NCBI GenBank assembly: GCA_913775525.1
Contig: CAJYLH010000020.1
Location: 1 to 64,000 of the forward strand
Direction: 5' to 3'
From: an uncultured Chryseobacterium sp.
GTDB taxonomy: Bacteria > Bacteroidota > Bacteroidia > Flavobacteriales > Weeksellaceae
Length of the DNA stretch: 64,000 nucleotides
The translations under genes and the position numbers were made by a program. Under the pieces are notes generated by a model. That model was not told the DNA's origin. It saw only the letters and a list, made by a program, of their open reading frames with translations, and made no database searches. How positions within the stretch are numbered: the first letter of the stretch is position 1; each line of letters begins with the position of its first letter. Below are positions 8,326 through 17,410 of this stretch, one piece after another.

Positions 8326-11178
8326 ATGCAAAAACAATATAAAATCCTAGGGATGAGCTGTTCAGGCTGCCAGAAAAAAATCTCTGAAAAACTGAACAGT
8401 ATTGAAGGTCTGGAAGCAGAAGTCCATTTGGAAGACCATACGGTTATGCTGAAATCTGATCAGCATACAGATCTTGACGCCATCAATAAAAGATTACAGG
8501 AAGCGGGGAATTATGCATTGACAGATCCCGATATTTCTGAACCTGAGTTCATCAAACCCCAGGACAGGGTTTCCCCCTCTTCCGTATATTACTGCCCAAT
8601 GGAATGTGAAGGGGATAAAGTGTATTTCCAGCAAGGTAAAAGATGTCCGGTCTGCCATATGTACATGGTCCCCATTGAAGAAAAACAATCAAAAGATCCG
8701 AATTATAAACCTGTATTTTCCAAAACGAACCTGCCGGAAAGTTTCAAAGATAAGGTAGGAAGCTATTATTGTCCGATGTTTTGTGAAGGAGAAAAGGTAT
8801 ATGAGGAAAAAACCGACTGTCCGGTCTGCCATATGCATCTGGAAGAAATTACGGAAGAGCTGATACAGAATTCGGGTTCCTCGCATGGCCACCATACGGT
8901 GCATCATCATCCAGCACCGGAAATATCAGATGATATGGCGGGAAAATATTACTGCCCGATGTATTGCGAAGGAAATAACACCTATGACACGAATGTAGGC
9001 TGCCCGGTCTGTGGTATGGACCTGGTAAAATATCCTGAAAAGAAAACGGCACAATATACCTGTCCCATGCATCCCGAAATCATCCGTAATGAGCCGGGAA
9101 GCTGTCCGTTATGCGGCATGGATCTGGTCAAAGTCCCGGATCAGAATGATGATGAAGAAGATAAGACCTATCAGATCCTTAAAAAAAAGCTGATCATCTC
9201 TTTGTTATTTACCATTCCGGTATTTATCCTTTCAATGGGTGGTATGGTCATGGATTTTCCTTTTTCCCATACCGTGCAGGGCTATATTGAATTGCTGTTG
9301 ACCCTTCCGGTAATTTTTTATTCCGGATGGTTCCTGATGAAACGGGGCTGGACTTCTTTCAAAACCCGCAACCTGAATATGTTCAGCCTGATTGCATTGG
9401 GCGTAACGGCAGCATTCCTCTTCAGCATTACAGCGTTATTCTTTCCGGCTGTCATTCCCCATGAGATCAGCAGTCAGCATTATGATACCCCGCTTTATTT
9501 TGAAGCAGTCTGTGTGATCTTGACCCTCGTTATTTTAGGCCAGCTCATGGAAGCTGCTGCACATAAAAAAACAGGAAATGCCATCCGGGAACTGATCAGC
9601 CTGTCGCCGGATGAAGCCCACCTGGTAGTGAACGGAGAAGAAAAAAACGTCCTGCTTTCCCAGGTACAAAAAGGTGACCTGCTGAAAGTAAAACCGGGAG
9701 AAAAAATTCCGGTGGACGGAATCATTACAGAAGGCAGTTCGTCAATCGATGAAAGCGTGATTACCGGGGAACCCATCCCTGTGCAGAAGGATACCGGTGA
9801 CCAGGTTTCTTCAGGAACCATTAACGGAAACCAGGTATTCATAATGAAGGCTGAAAAGGTTGGCGATGAGACGTTGCTTGCCCATATCATCAGAATGGTC
9901 CATGAGGCCAGCCGGAGCAGGGCACCGATCCAGAAACTGACAGATAAGGTGGCTAAGGTTTTTGTACCTTCAGTGATTGCCATATCTATGCTTACCTTTA
10001 TCCTTTGGCAGTTCTTCGGGCCTGAAGGCAAAAGGACATTATTTGCATTTGTAAATGCCGTAGCTGTGCTTATTGTCGCCTGCCCCTGTGCATTGGGCCT
10101 TGCAACACCCATGTCCCTTATGGTAGGAATCGGAAAAGGAGCAGCAAACGGGATCCTGATCAAAAATGCAGAAGCTCTTGAGCACATGAATAAAGTGAAT
10201 GTACTGATAACGGACAAAACCGGGACGTTAACGGAAGGAAAACCATCTGTAGAATCGGTTGAGACCGTCGGTGATACAGACCGTAAAAGTATTCTGGCGA
10301 TCGCTGCTGCTTTAAACCGTAATTCTGAACATCCCCTGTCCAGTGCCGTGCTTAAAAAAGCTCAGGAAGAACAGATCACTTTAGAACAAGCGGATAGTTT
10401 TGAAAATATTTCAGGAAAAGGTGTTCAGGGGAAAATTAGCGGAAAAACGGTTTATCTGGGCAATGAAAACCTGTTGACCTCGAACGGCATTAAAATTCCT
10501 GAAGCAATTAAGCAAAAAGCTTCAGAAGCACAGTCCGGAGCACACACGGTATCTTATGTAGCTCAGGATACGGAGGTGATCGGCTTTATCAGTTTTACGG
10601 ATAAAATTAAAGAGACCGCGGCAAAAGCGGTAAATCAGCTGCTCCAGGAAGGTGTTGACGTCATCATGATGACCGGTGATAATGAACATACGGCCAAAGC
10701 AGTGGCAGATGCCTTAGGCATCAGGCATTTCAAGGCCAACTGCAGTCCTGAAGATAAACTGAATGAGGTTAAACAGCTGCAAAAAAAGGGAAAAATTGTA
10801 GCCATGACGGGAGACGGCATCAACGACTCTCCTGCCCTGGCCCAGGCCAATGTAGGTATAGCGATGGGTACGGGAACCGGTGTAGCCATTGAAAGCGCTG
10901 AAATTACCTTACTGAAAGGAGACTTGTTGGGTGTTGCAAAAGCTAAGCTTCTGAGTGAAAAGCTTTTAAAAAACATCAAAGAAAATTTATTTTTCGCTTT
11001 TATTTATAATGTCCTTGGAGTGCCGGTAGCGGCAGGGTTATTGTATCCGTTTTTCGGGATCCTGCTTTCACCCATGATAGCGGCTGCGGCTATGAGCTTC
11101 AGTTCATTATCGGTTATTCTGAATTCTTTAAGGCTGAATTCAGTGGATTTGGGCAGTAGGAAAAAGCAGATCAACTAA
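8326..11178 (+). CDS. copA: Copper-translocating P1B-type ATPase with four extra metal-binding modules
   Basis: A 950-residue metal-exporting ATPase. An N-terminal HMA domain carries C12 and C15 (GMSCSGC). Four heavy-metal-binding modules follow, each with YxCPM...CPxCxM (about residues 88-114, 147-172, 208-234, 244-269), with a His-rich linker at about 188-195. The ATPase core has the ion-path motif CPC (VACPCALGLATP), the phosphorylated Asp in DKTGT, the SEHPL motif and GDGIND. The usual number of such modules is one or two. The CPC motif and context fit Cu(I), though Ag(I) is also possible. Confidence 0.93.
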   Translation: MQKQYKILGMSCSGCQKKISEKLNSIEGLEAEVHLEDHTVMLKSDQHTDLDAINKRLQEAGNYALTDPDISEPEFIKPQDRVSPSSVYYCPMECEGDKVYFQQGKRCPVCHMYMVPIEEKQSKDPNYKPVFSKTNLPESFKDKVGSYYCPMFCEGEKVYEEKTDCPVCHMHLEEITEELIQNSGSSHGHHTVHHHPAPEISDDMAGKYYCPMYCEGNNTYDTNVGCPVCGMDLVKYPEKKTAQYTCPMHPEIIRNEPGSCPLCGMDLVKVPDQNDDEEDKTYQILKKKLIISLLFTIPVFILSMGGMVMDFPFSHTVQGYIELLLTLPVIFYSGWFLMKRGWTSFKTRNLNMFSLIALGVTAAFLFSITALFFPAVIPHEISSQHYDTPLYFEAVCVILTLVILGQLMEAAAHKKTGNAIRELISLSPDEAHLVVNGEEKNVLLSQVQKGDLLKVKPGEKIPVDGIITEGSSSIDESVITGEPIPVQKDTGDQVSSGTINGNQVFIMKAEKVGDETLLAHIIRMVHEASRSRAPIQKLTDKVAKVFVPSVIAISMLTFILWQFFGPEGKRTLFAFVNAVAVLIVACPCALGLATPMSLMVGIGKGAANGILIKNAEALEHMNKVNVLITDKTGTLTEGKPSVESVETVGDTDRKSILAIAAALNRNSEHPLSSAVLKKAQEEQITLEQADSFENISGKGVQGKISGKTVYLGNENLLTSNGIKIPEAIKQKASEAQSGAHTVSYVAQDTEVIGFISFTDKIKETAAKAVNQLLQEGVDVIMMTGDNEHTAKAVADALGIRHFKANCSPEDKLNEVKQLQKKGKIVAMTGDGINDSPALAQANVGIAMGTGTGVAIESAEITLLKGDLLGVAKAKLLSEKLLKNIKENLFFAFIYNVLGVPVAAGLLYPFFGILLSPMIAAAAMSFSSLSVILNSLRLNSVDLGSRKKQIN

Positions 11179-11212
11179 ATCTGCCTTCAGGCATTCACTT
11201 AAATATAAGCAC

Positions 11213-11947
11213 ATGGAGCAAGATCACCTTTATATTGGCTGTTCAGGATTTTATAATACCGACTGGAAAGGGATTTTATATCCCGCTGAGGCTGCGAATA
11301 AAGATTTCCTCAGCTTATATTCGAAGACCTTTAACACTGTTGAAATCAACTCTACCTTCTACAGGAAGCCTACTTTAAAAACATTGCAGAAATGGGCTGA
11401 TGATACCCCTGATGAATTCAGGTTTTTCATTAAGATACCCAAAACGGTAACGCATGTAGCCCGTATGGAAAACTGTGAGCATGAGGTAAAGGAATTCTGC
11501 AGCCATATTTCCGGAGGTCTTAAAGATAAGCTGGCTGGCTTTCTTTACCAGTTTCCGCCATCTTTCAGGAATACGCCTGAAAATATGGATCTGATTTTAA
11601 AAACTGTCGATCATCAGTATCTGAATGTTGTTGAATTCAGGCACGAATCCTGGTGGACTGATGAAATTTTCAGCATGCTGGCAGAGCATGGGATTGTTAT
11701 TTCAGGAGTGAGCTTTCCGGGAAATTTACCGGAAGAAGTGATCAGCAACCATCCTGATGTCCTGTATTACCGTCTGCATGGCAAACCGGTCCTCTATAAA
11801 TCAGAATATCCGGAAACATTCATTGAAAAGCTGGCTGATGATATTAGAGCACAAAATAAAAAGACCTATATATTCTTCAACAATACCTGGGGAAGTGCCG
11901 CCATTTATAATGCACTGTATCTTAAAAAAATAACAGGGCGGCTGTAA
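11213..11947 (+). CDS. DUF72 family TIM-barrel protein
   Basis: A 244-residue protein with the marks of DUF72: IGCSGFYNTDWKG at the start, FKIPKTVTH, FLYQFPPSF, VVEFRHESWW and a late NNTWGSAA segment. Structures of this family resemble phosphate-binding TIM barrels, but no reaction is established. It starts 34 bases after the copper ATPase and may be read through from it. Confidence 0.88.
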   Translation: MEQDHLYIGCSGFYNTDWKGILYPAEAANKDFLSLYSKTFNTVEINSTFYRKPTLKTLQKWADDTPDEFRFFIKIPKTVTHVARMENCEHEVKEFCSHISGGLKDKLAGFLYQFPPSFRNTPENMDLILKTVDHQYLNVVEFRHESWWTDEIFSMLAEHGIVISGVSFPGNLPEEVISNHPDVLYYRLHGKPVLYKSEYPETFIEKLADDIRAQNKKTYIFFNNTWGSAAIYNALYLKKITGRL

Positions 11948-12026
11948 ATTTCACACATAATAAATGGCAAAATCTTTCAGAATAGCCCTCTTTTTGCTAT
12001 GGTAATAAACACTAAAACAAAATATT

Positions 12027-12248
12027 ATGCAATTTATTGATTTTACGACCGATCATCTGACGTATGATGACGGATCAGAGAATTATTACATCGAAATCCC
12101 GAAAGATGAGATCGGAGACGGGGAAGTTACTGTGAAGCTGAAACAGGAAGACGGCACTTACGCTGACATGGATTGTAATATTGAATCTGATTTCAATACG
12201 GTGAGGATTTCTATGGACATGCCTGTTGACTTTAGGGTACAGTTCTGA
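12027..12248 (+). CDS. Small acidic hypothetical protein
   Basis: A 73-residue, strongly acidic, soluble protein with predicted beta character and no signal peptide. I do not recognise its family. A clean start and a strong terminator directly behind it support a real gene with its own short transcript. Confidence 0.55.
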   Translation: MQFIDFTTDHLTYDDGSENYYIEIPKDEIGDGEVTVKLKQEDGTYADMDCNIESDFNTVRISMDMPVDFRVQF

Positions 12249-12300
12249 CCTGTACTTTTAAAACAAACTGTCAGATGACAGGCTATCTGACTAAATCATA

Positions 12301-12335
12301 CACCTTACAGGAATCCGAACCTGTAAGGTGTTTCC
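12301..12335 (+). terminator. Terminator after the small acidic gene
   Basis: CACCTTACAGG (12301-12311) and its perfect complement (12320-12330) flank an eight-base loop, followed by TTT. Confidence 0.7.
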
Positions 12336-12365
12336 ATGAATTGATATTCACAAATGGCAAAACGG

Positions 12366-12396
12366 TTGTTTTTTGCCTTTAAAATTCGGAAATTTG
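12366..12396 (+). promoter_or_regulatory. Promoter directly before the YggS start codon
   Basis: TTG (12366-12368), a 20-base spacer and GAAATTTG (12389-12396; seven of eight consensus positions). Only four bases separate the box from ATG, so the transcript is probably leaderless. Confidence 0.5.
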
Positions 12397-12400
12397 CGCT

Positions 12401-13060
12401 ATGAGCATTCAGGAAAATTATCATCATATCAAAAACCGGCTTCCGCAACATGTACAGTTGGTTGCCGTTTCCAAAACCCATCCGGTTTCAGCTATCCGGG
12501 AAGTCTACGATCTCGGGCAGAGGGTATTCGGAGAGAATAAGGTGCAGGAACTGACAGAAAAACAGTCGGAGCTTCCCGAGGATATTCAGTGGCATCTCAT
12601 CGGCCACCTCCAGACCAATAAGGTGAAGTATATTGCCGGTTTCATTGATACCATACAAAGTGTCGATTCCGAAAAACTGCTGAAAGAAATTGATAAGGAA
12701 GCAGCCAAACATAACCGGACCATTAAAATCCTGTTGCAGGTAAAGATTGCTGAGGAAGATACCAAATATGGCTTAACAAAGGATAAAGCCCGTGAGCTGT
12801 TCCGGCTGTCACTGAACGGTGCATTCCCCAACATTATCATCAGCGGTCTGATGGGAATGGCAACATTTACGGAAAATAAAGAGCAGGTCAGGAAAGAATT
12901 CATGAGCCTTAAGGTGCTTTTTGACGAATTTAGCCAGGACAAAACATTAGAGACGCTTTCCATGGGAATGAGTGATGACTTCCCGGTCGCCGTAGAATGT
13001 GGTGCCAATTCCGTACGGGTAGGTTCAGCTATTTTCGGGCAGCGGGATTATACCAAATAA
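12401..13060 (+). CDS. YggS/PLPBP pyridoxal-phosphate homeostasis protein
   Basis: A 219-residue alanine-racemase-fold barrel. The PLP lysine lies in VAVSKTHP (about residue 25), followed by FGENKVQE, WHLIGHLQTNK and the phosphate-binding C-terminal VRVGSAIFG. Members bind PLP and keep its pool in balance but lack known catalysis. The normal length and all family motifs are present. Confidence 0.93.
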   Translation: MSIQENYHHIKNRLPQHVQLVAVSKTHPVSAIREVYDLGQRVFGENKVQELTEKQSELPEDIQWHLIGHLQTNKVKYIAGFIDTIQSVDSEKLLKEIDKEAAKHNRTIKILLQVKIAEEDTKYGLTKDKARELFRLSLNGAFPNIIISGLMGMATFTENKEQVRKEFMSLKVLFDEFSQDKTLETLSMGMSDDFPVAVECGANSVRVGSAIFGQRDYTK

Positions 13061-13104
13061 GATATTTAGGAATGGTTTTTGCTGCTCATGAATGAAAAAA
13101 ATTC

Positions 13105-13112
13105 TAAATTTG
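13105..13112 (+). promoter_or_regulatory. -7 box five bases before the response-regulator start
   Basis: TAAATTTG is an exact TAnnTTTG match. The best upstream TTG (13079-13081) is 23 bases away, at the long end of the range. The location supports the ATG at 13118 as the true start and a leaderless transcript. Confidence 0.45.
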
Positions 13113-13117
13113 CACCT

Positions 13118-14302
13118 ATGCAAAAAATCCTTATCGTAGAAGACGAAAAAGCCATTTCCGGAGTTCTCCAGAGTATTTTATCTGACGAGCTTAGCGGTTA
13201 TGAGTTTACAATTGCCGAAGATGGTCTTGAAGGCTACAAACAGATCGAAAAAGAAGACTTTGCGCTTGTTATTTCAGACATAAAAATGCCCAAACTTTCC
13301 GGGACTGAACTGCTGAGGCAAAGCCTGAACCTGAAACCTGAAAGTACCTTTATCATGATCTCCGGGCACGCAGACATTGATTCTGCCGTATCCTGTCTGA
13401 GAGAAGGAGCGTACGATTTTATTTCCAAGCCAATTGATATCAACCGACTGATTACCAGTGTTAAAAATGCTTTAGCTAAGGAAACACTGAAGAAAGAAAA
13501 TAAAAACCTACAGACCGAGAACAAAACTTTAAAAAGGAAAGTCAGTAAAAAATACCAGATGATCGGTGAATCTCCTGCATTAAAGAAGATTCAGGATATG
13601 ATCGACAAGGTAGCAGCTTCTGACGCAAGGGTTCTTATTACAGGCCCGAACGGTGCCGGTAAAGAACTGGTCGCCCATGCTATTCACAGCCAAAGTGACC
13701 GTGCCAGAGGACCGATGATTGAGGTGAACTGTGCTGCCATCCCTTCTGAACTGATCGAATCTGAACTATTCGGACATGTAAAAGGTTCTTTTACCGGAGC
13801 AATCAAAGACAAGCAGGGAAAATTCGAACAGGCGACCGGCGGGACGATTTTCCTGGATGAAATCGGGGATATGAGCCTTATCGCCCAGGCGAAAGTACTG
13901 CGGGCCCTGCAGGAGAGCAAAGTTTCTCCGGTAGGAAGCGATAAAGAGATCAAAGTAGATGTAAGGGTTCTTGCCGCTACCAATAAAAATATGCAGACCG
14001 AAATAGAAGCCGGAAGGTTCCGTGAGGATTTATACCACAGACTGTCTGTTATTGAAATCTATGTTCCACCATTGGACGACAGGAAAGAAGATATCCGACT
14101 GTTAGTGGAACATTTTTCCACTATTATTGCCGATGAACACGGCACTGCTATGAAAAAATTTGATGATAAAGCCATTGACGCGCTTAAAGCATTGTCCTGG
14201 ACCGGAAATATCAGAGAATTAAGAAACGTGGTGGAAAGACTGATCATCCTGGGCGGTGCTACCGTTTCAGCAGACGATGTTGCAAGCTTTGTAAGGAAAT
14301 AA
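13118..14302 (+). CDS. Sigma-54-dependent response regulator without a C-terminal HTH
   Basis: I place the start at MQKILIVEDE (394 residues), because the receiver domain begins there. The receiver has phospho-acceptor D54 (VISDIKMP). The AAA+ domain has Walker A GPNGAGKE, the sigma-54 contact loop as GSFTGA and Walker B GGTIFLDEIGDM. The protein stops right after the AAA+ helical lid (VSADDVASFVRK), where NtrC-type proteins carry a Fis-like HTH; that domain is missing. It may activate sigma-54 from solution, as described for FlgR of Helicobacter. No histidine kinase is adjacent. Confidence 0.9.
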   Translation: MQKILIVEDEKAISGVLQSILSDELSGYEFTIAEDGLEGYKQIEKEDFALVISDIKMPKLSGTELLRQSLNLKPESTFIMISGHADIDSAVSCLREGAYDFISKPIDINRLITSVKNALAKETLKKENKNLQTENKTLKRKVSKKYQMIGESPALKKIQDMIDKVAASDARVLITGPNGAGKELVAHAIHSQSDRARGPMIEVNCAAIPSELIESELFGHVKGSFTGAIKDKQGKFEQATGGTIFLDEIGDMSLIAQAKVLRALQESKVSPVGSDKEIKVDVRVLAATNKNMQTEIEAGRFREDLYHRLSVIEIYVPPLDDRKEDIRLLVEHFSTIIADEHGTAMKKFDDKAIDALKALSWTGNIRELRNVVERLIILGGATVSADDVASFVRK

Positions 14303-14321
14303 GATATTATTCTATACCTAT

Positions 14322-14357
14322 AAAATTGCAGTATCATTGATTACTGCAATTTTTTTA
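14322..14357 (+). terminator. Terminator of the response-regulator gene
   Basis: ATTGCAGTA (14325-14333) pairs with TACTGCAAT (14342-14350) and continues into seven T. Confidence 0.85.
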
Positions 14358-14444
14358 TGTATACTGCAACCTATAAAACACTAATGATGCATGACCTTAT
14401 TGTAACCGGGTCTGAATTAAAATTATTAAGCATTAAAAACGATC

Positions 14445-15812
14445 ATGAATTTTTTAAATAAAAACTATACCAAAGAATGCCTTACCCTGGCCCTTCCGGT
14501 TATGCTGACGCAGGTTGGGCAGGTTTCGGTGAATCTTTTTGACAATATTATCGTCGGGCAATTGCTTGGCGCTGATGCCCTGGCTTCCGTTTCGTTGGGA
14601 AATGCAGTTTTCTTTTCCATGTTTGTGCTGGCGCTCGGGTTTTCCTTTGCCATTCCGCCTCTGGTTTCTGAAGCCCATTCAAAGCATGACCATGCGACCA
14701 TCAATTCTGTTTTCAGCCACGGGTTCGTGATTAATCTGACCGTCGGAATTCTGCTGATGGGTGTATTACTGTTGGGCATGCCCCTCCTCTATCATTCGGG
14801 ACAACCGGAAAAGATCATTCCGGGGACGGTAGACTTCCTTACGATTATGGCCATCAGCATTGTGCCGTTTATGGCTTTCCAGACTTTAAGGGAAGTTTCG
14901 GAAGGGTTATCCTATACCATTGGCGTAACCAAAGCTACCATCATTGCCAATATCATCAATATTGTCCTGAACTATGTTTTCATCAAAGGGCTCTTCGGCT
15001 TTCCGCCGATGGGCGTAAAGGGTTCTGCACTGGCCGGATTGATTGCCCGGATCTTTATGGTGGTATTCCTGTATATCGTTCTGTTGAAAGAGAAAAAAAC
15101 GCAGCGCTACATCAAAGACTTCACGCTGAAGCTTGAAATGTTTTCTAAAAAGATGTTTGAAAGAATGGTGAGGCTGGGTCTGCCTACCGCATTGCAGATG
15201 TTCTTTGAAGTAACCGCTTTTGCCGGAGCCGCTTTTATCTGCGGGCTTATTTCCGCACATGATATTGCATCCCACCAGATTGCGCTGAGCATGGCTTCCT
15301 TTACGTTTAACTTATGTGTCGGGTTTAGTGTGGCTTCAACGGTCATGATCGGTAGAAAGCTCGGAGAGCAGAATTATGTGGAGCTGAGAAAAGTAGGCAT
15401 CAACAATCTGAAAATCGCTTTTGTCTTTATGTGCATCTGCGGCGTCACCTTTATTCTCGGACGCCATATCCTTCCGACCTTTTTTACAAAAAGTGAAGAA
15501 GTGGAAGTGATTACGCTGGCATCCAAACTGATGATTATCGCAGCCCTGTTCCAGCTTTCAGACGGCATCCAGGTCACAGCGCTGGGTTCACTGCGGGGCA
15601 TCCAGGATGTGAAAATCCCGTCGATCTATACGTTTATTGCATACTGGATCATTACGATTCCGCTTGGTTATTTCCTGTGTGTCACGTTAAACATGGGTGC
15701 ATTCGGAATGTGGATCGCTCTTGGGCTGGGACTGACCATTTCTGCAGTGATGCTGGTAAAACGCTTTCTGAATATGTCTGAGAAGAAGATCAGGCAGGCG
15801 GAGGGCATTTAG
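14445..15812 (+). CDS. MATE family efflux transporter
   Basis: A 455-residue inner-membrane protein with about twelve hydrophobic segments in two similar halves. The opening (LALPVMLTQVGQVSVNLFDNIIVGQLLGADALASVSLGNAVFF, in part) is the usual MATE/NorM start. Such pumps export cationic drugs or metabolites in exchange for Na+ or H+. The substrate cannot be told from sequence. Confidence 0.9.
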   Translation: MNFLNKNYTKECLTLALPVMLTQVGQVSVNLFDNIIVGQLLGADALASVSLGNAVFFSMFVLALGFSFAIPPLVSEAHSKHDHATINSVFSHGFVINLTVGILLMGVLLLGMPLLYHSGQPEKIIPGTVDFLTIMAISIVPFMAFQTLREVSEGLSYTIGVTKATIIANIINIVLNYVFIKGLFGFPPMGVKGSALAGLIARIFMVVFLYIVLLKEKKTQRYIKDFTLKLEMFSKKMFERMVRLGLPTALQMFFEVTAFAGAAFICGLISAHDIASHQIALSMASFTFNLCVGFSVASTVMIGRKLGEQNYVELRKVGINNLKIAFVFMCICGVTFILGRHILPTFFTKSEEVEVITLASKLMIIAALFQLSDGIQVTALGSLRGIQDVKIPSIYTFIAYWIITIPLGYFLCVTLNMGAFGMWIALGLGLTISAVMLVKRFLNMSEKKIRQAEGI

Positions 15813-15881
15813 AATTTTAGATTATAAATTTTAGATTCTAGGTTTTGGATTCAGCATCTGAATTTGAGAATATATAGTTTA

Positions 15882-15906
15882 GGCAGCCTGTTTGGCTGCC
15901 TTTTTT
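15882..15906 (+). terminator. Terminator of the MATE gene
   Basis: GGCAGCC and GGCTGCC pair around a five-base loop and lead into six T. Confidence 0.9.
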
Positions 15907-16028
15907 GATGTTGGTGTATTGCTTTATTGAAGGATTTTACCTTAACAATTGAATTGGCTGAGCTTCGTCAGGTCAGCTTCCTGTTGTACCATTACTATTT
16001 GTGCCGTGGTAAATGGCCTTAACGACAC

Positions 16029-16136
16029 GAGCCTAGCCCCGATTGAACGGCCTGTCTGAGCTCTTTCAGCTTATTTGCGGCGGCATAGCCGCCACAAATA
16101 AGCTGAAAAGCGAGTAGTGAAAGCGGGAATCAGCTC
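16029..16136. repeat. Structured interspersed element, possibly Flavo-1-like RNA
   Basis: An outer stem is formed by GAGC (16029-16032) with GCTC (16133-16136) and CCCG with CGGG (16124-16127). An inner hairpin pairs 16064-16084 with 16088-16108 over 21 positions with one mismatch, around the loop ATA. The conserved-looking words AGCCCCGATTGAA and AAGCGGGAATCAGCTCC, with a variable hairpin between them, are the pattern of a repeat that occurs many times in flavobacterial genomes. It may be the Rfam Flavo-1 motif; I could not check this. Confidence 0.55.
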
Positions 16137-16182
16137 CTGAGATCTGATGAAACCTCTGTTTGAATTGACAGAAGCATTTAAT

Positions 16183-16686
16183 TTATCCGATTCTTTTCCC
16201 TACAATGACCAGCGTACGCTCCACTCCATCCAGCACCGCCACATCAGGAAATACGCCCCAGTCTTCAAACCCGAAATGCCTGAACAGTTTTAAACTGGGC
16301 TCATTGTGCAGAAAAATAAATCCCAGGAGCGTCTTCACTCCAAATTTCGCTGCCTGGTCAATACAGTATTGCAATATTTGTTTTCCATAGCCTTTACCGC
16401 GGCTGTTTTCAGCCATGTAAATGCTTACCTCCACGGTTCCGCTATACGCGGGACGTCCGTAAAACGAAGAAAAACTAACCCAGCCGAGCGTATTATGTCC
16501 GGTATCTTCCACAATCCATAATGGGCGTGTTTCTGTATTATGCTCATGAAACCACTGCACCCTGCTTTCTACAGTTACAGGCTCCGTATCAGCCGTTACC
16601 ACTCTGGAAGCGATCGTGGAATTGTAGATCTCGACAATTTTCGGCAAGTCATCAGGAATGGCATTCCTGAATAGCAATTCATTCAT
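16183..16686 (-). CDS. GNAT N-acetyltransferase, phosphinothricin-acetyltransferase-like
   Basis: A 167-residue GNAT. The acetyl-CoA loop is NSRGKGYGKQIL (about residues 94-105), and the phosphinothricin-acetyltransferase-like opening FRNAIPDDLPKIVEIYNSTI is present. I use the ATG at 16684-16686 rather than the TTG three codons earlier. Family members acetylate small amines such as methionine derivatives. An exact -7 box (16707-16714) lies 20 bases upstream. Confidence 0.85.
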   Translation of the reverse strand: MNELLFRNAIPDDLPKIVEIYNSTIASRVVTADTEPVTVESRVQWFHEHNTETRPLWIVEDTGHNTLGWVSFSSFYGRPAYSGTVEVSIYMAENSRGKGYGKQILQYCIDQAAKFGVKTLLGFIFLHNEPSLKLFRHFGFEDWGVFPDVAVLDGVERTLVIVGKRIG

Positions 16687-16706
16687 AAACAGCAATAGTT
16701 TTACTG

Positions 16707-16714
16707 CAAAGATA
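16707..16714 (-). promoter_or_regulatory. -7 box of the GNAT gene
   Basis: Plus-strand CAAAGATA is TATCTTTG on the coding strand, an exact consensus match 20 bases before ATG. Confidence 0.4.
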
Positions 16715-16724
16715 AGGGAAGATT

Positions 16725-17321
16725 TTATTTTTCAGCACTTCCCTCTTCAGCACTGCTGTTATCCTGGATCTCTCTTAAAGCCCTGTTCAGGCTTCTTACG
16801 GTAATGCCCAGGTAAGCGGCCATATCTTCTTTGGAAATTTCCATTTCACGGGATTTCAGGTCGAGCAGCTGGCTGAGTGTATGCTCAGTAGTATGGAGTT
16901 GCTGATAGGAAGCCCTGCTTGAAGTATTGACAATACGTTCGGCAAAAACATCCAGCAGGAAGTTGTTCAGCGTAAGGTCCTTTTTCAGCAAAGCCTGAAA
17001 GTACGGTATCGACATGGCATACACGGATACTTCGGTCATGGCTTCGATACTGCATAGGCAGGGAACATTTTTAATGACCTCAATTTCTCCGATGATTTCA
17101 CCTTTCCCTAAAAACTCAACGATATATTCCTTATCGTTTTCCTCTACAAAGTAGCATTTGGTAATCCCGCTTTTAATCAGCATGATTTTCGTGGATTCCT
17201 GGTGCTGGGTGAGGATCTTATCGCCTTTGTCATAAGACCTGAGCACAATATGTTCTTTGTGAGCCTGATGATGGTACAGCTCTTCCAGATAATCTAAAAA
17301 CGGTTGGTTGGTTCGCAGCAT
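16725..17321 (-). CDS. Crp/Fnr family transcriptional regulator
   Basis: A 198-residue protein with an N-terminal cyclic-nucleotide-binding beta-roll (about residues 25-120) and a C-terminal winged helix (EISKEDMAAYLGITVRSLNRALREI, about residues 161-185). It lacks Fe-S cysteines of the Fnr kind. The effector is unknown. It is divergent from the HAD hydrolase gene, with a 90-base gap. Confidence 0.88.
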   Translation of the reverse strand: MLRTNQPFLDYLEELYHHQAHKEHIVLRSYDKGDKILTQHQESTKIMLIKSGITKCYFVEENDKEYIVEFLGKGEIIGEIEVIKNVPCLCSIEAMTEVSVYAMSIPYFQALLKKDLTLNNFLLDVFAERIVNTSSRASYQQLHTTEHTLSQLLDLKSREMEISKEDMAAYLGITVRSLNRALREIQDNSSAEEGSAEK

Positions 17322-17410
17322 ATTCTTGTTGGGACAAATGTCCTTTTCTGATTTATTTTTTATTCTGAATTTTAGTGCCTGAAAAATACAAAATCTAAGT
17401 TTAACACAGT

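Larger units (their letters stand above)
15813..16182. other. 370-base intergenic region with terminator and structured repeat
   Basis: No gene is visible. It begins with an AT-rich imperfect repeat of the word TTTAGATT (15815-15855), then a strong terminator (15882-15906), then about 110 bases with no obvious signal, then the structured element at 16029-16136. Confidence 0.6.

Noticed and set aside
9495..10217. Open minus-strand frame of 240 codons opposite the copper ATPase
   Set aside because: The antisense of a well-supported gene; low-complexity Ser/Thr/Phe sequence and no recognisable domain.
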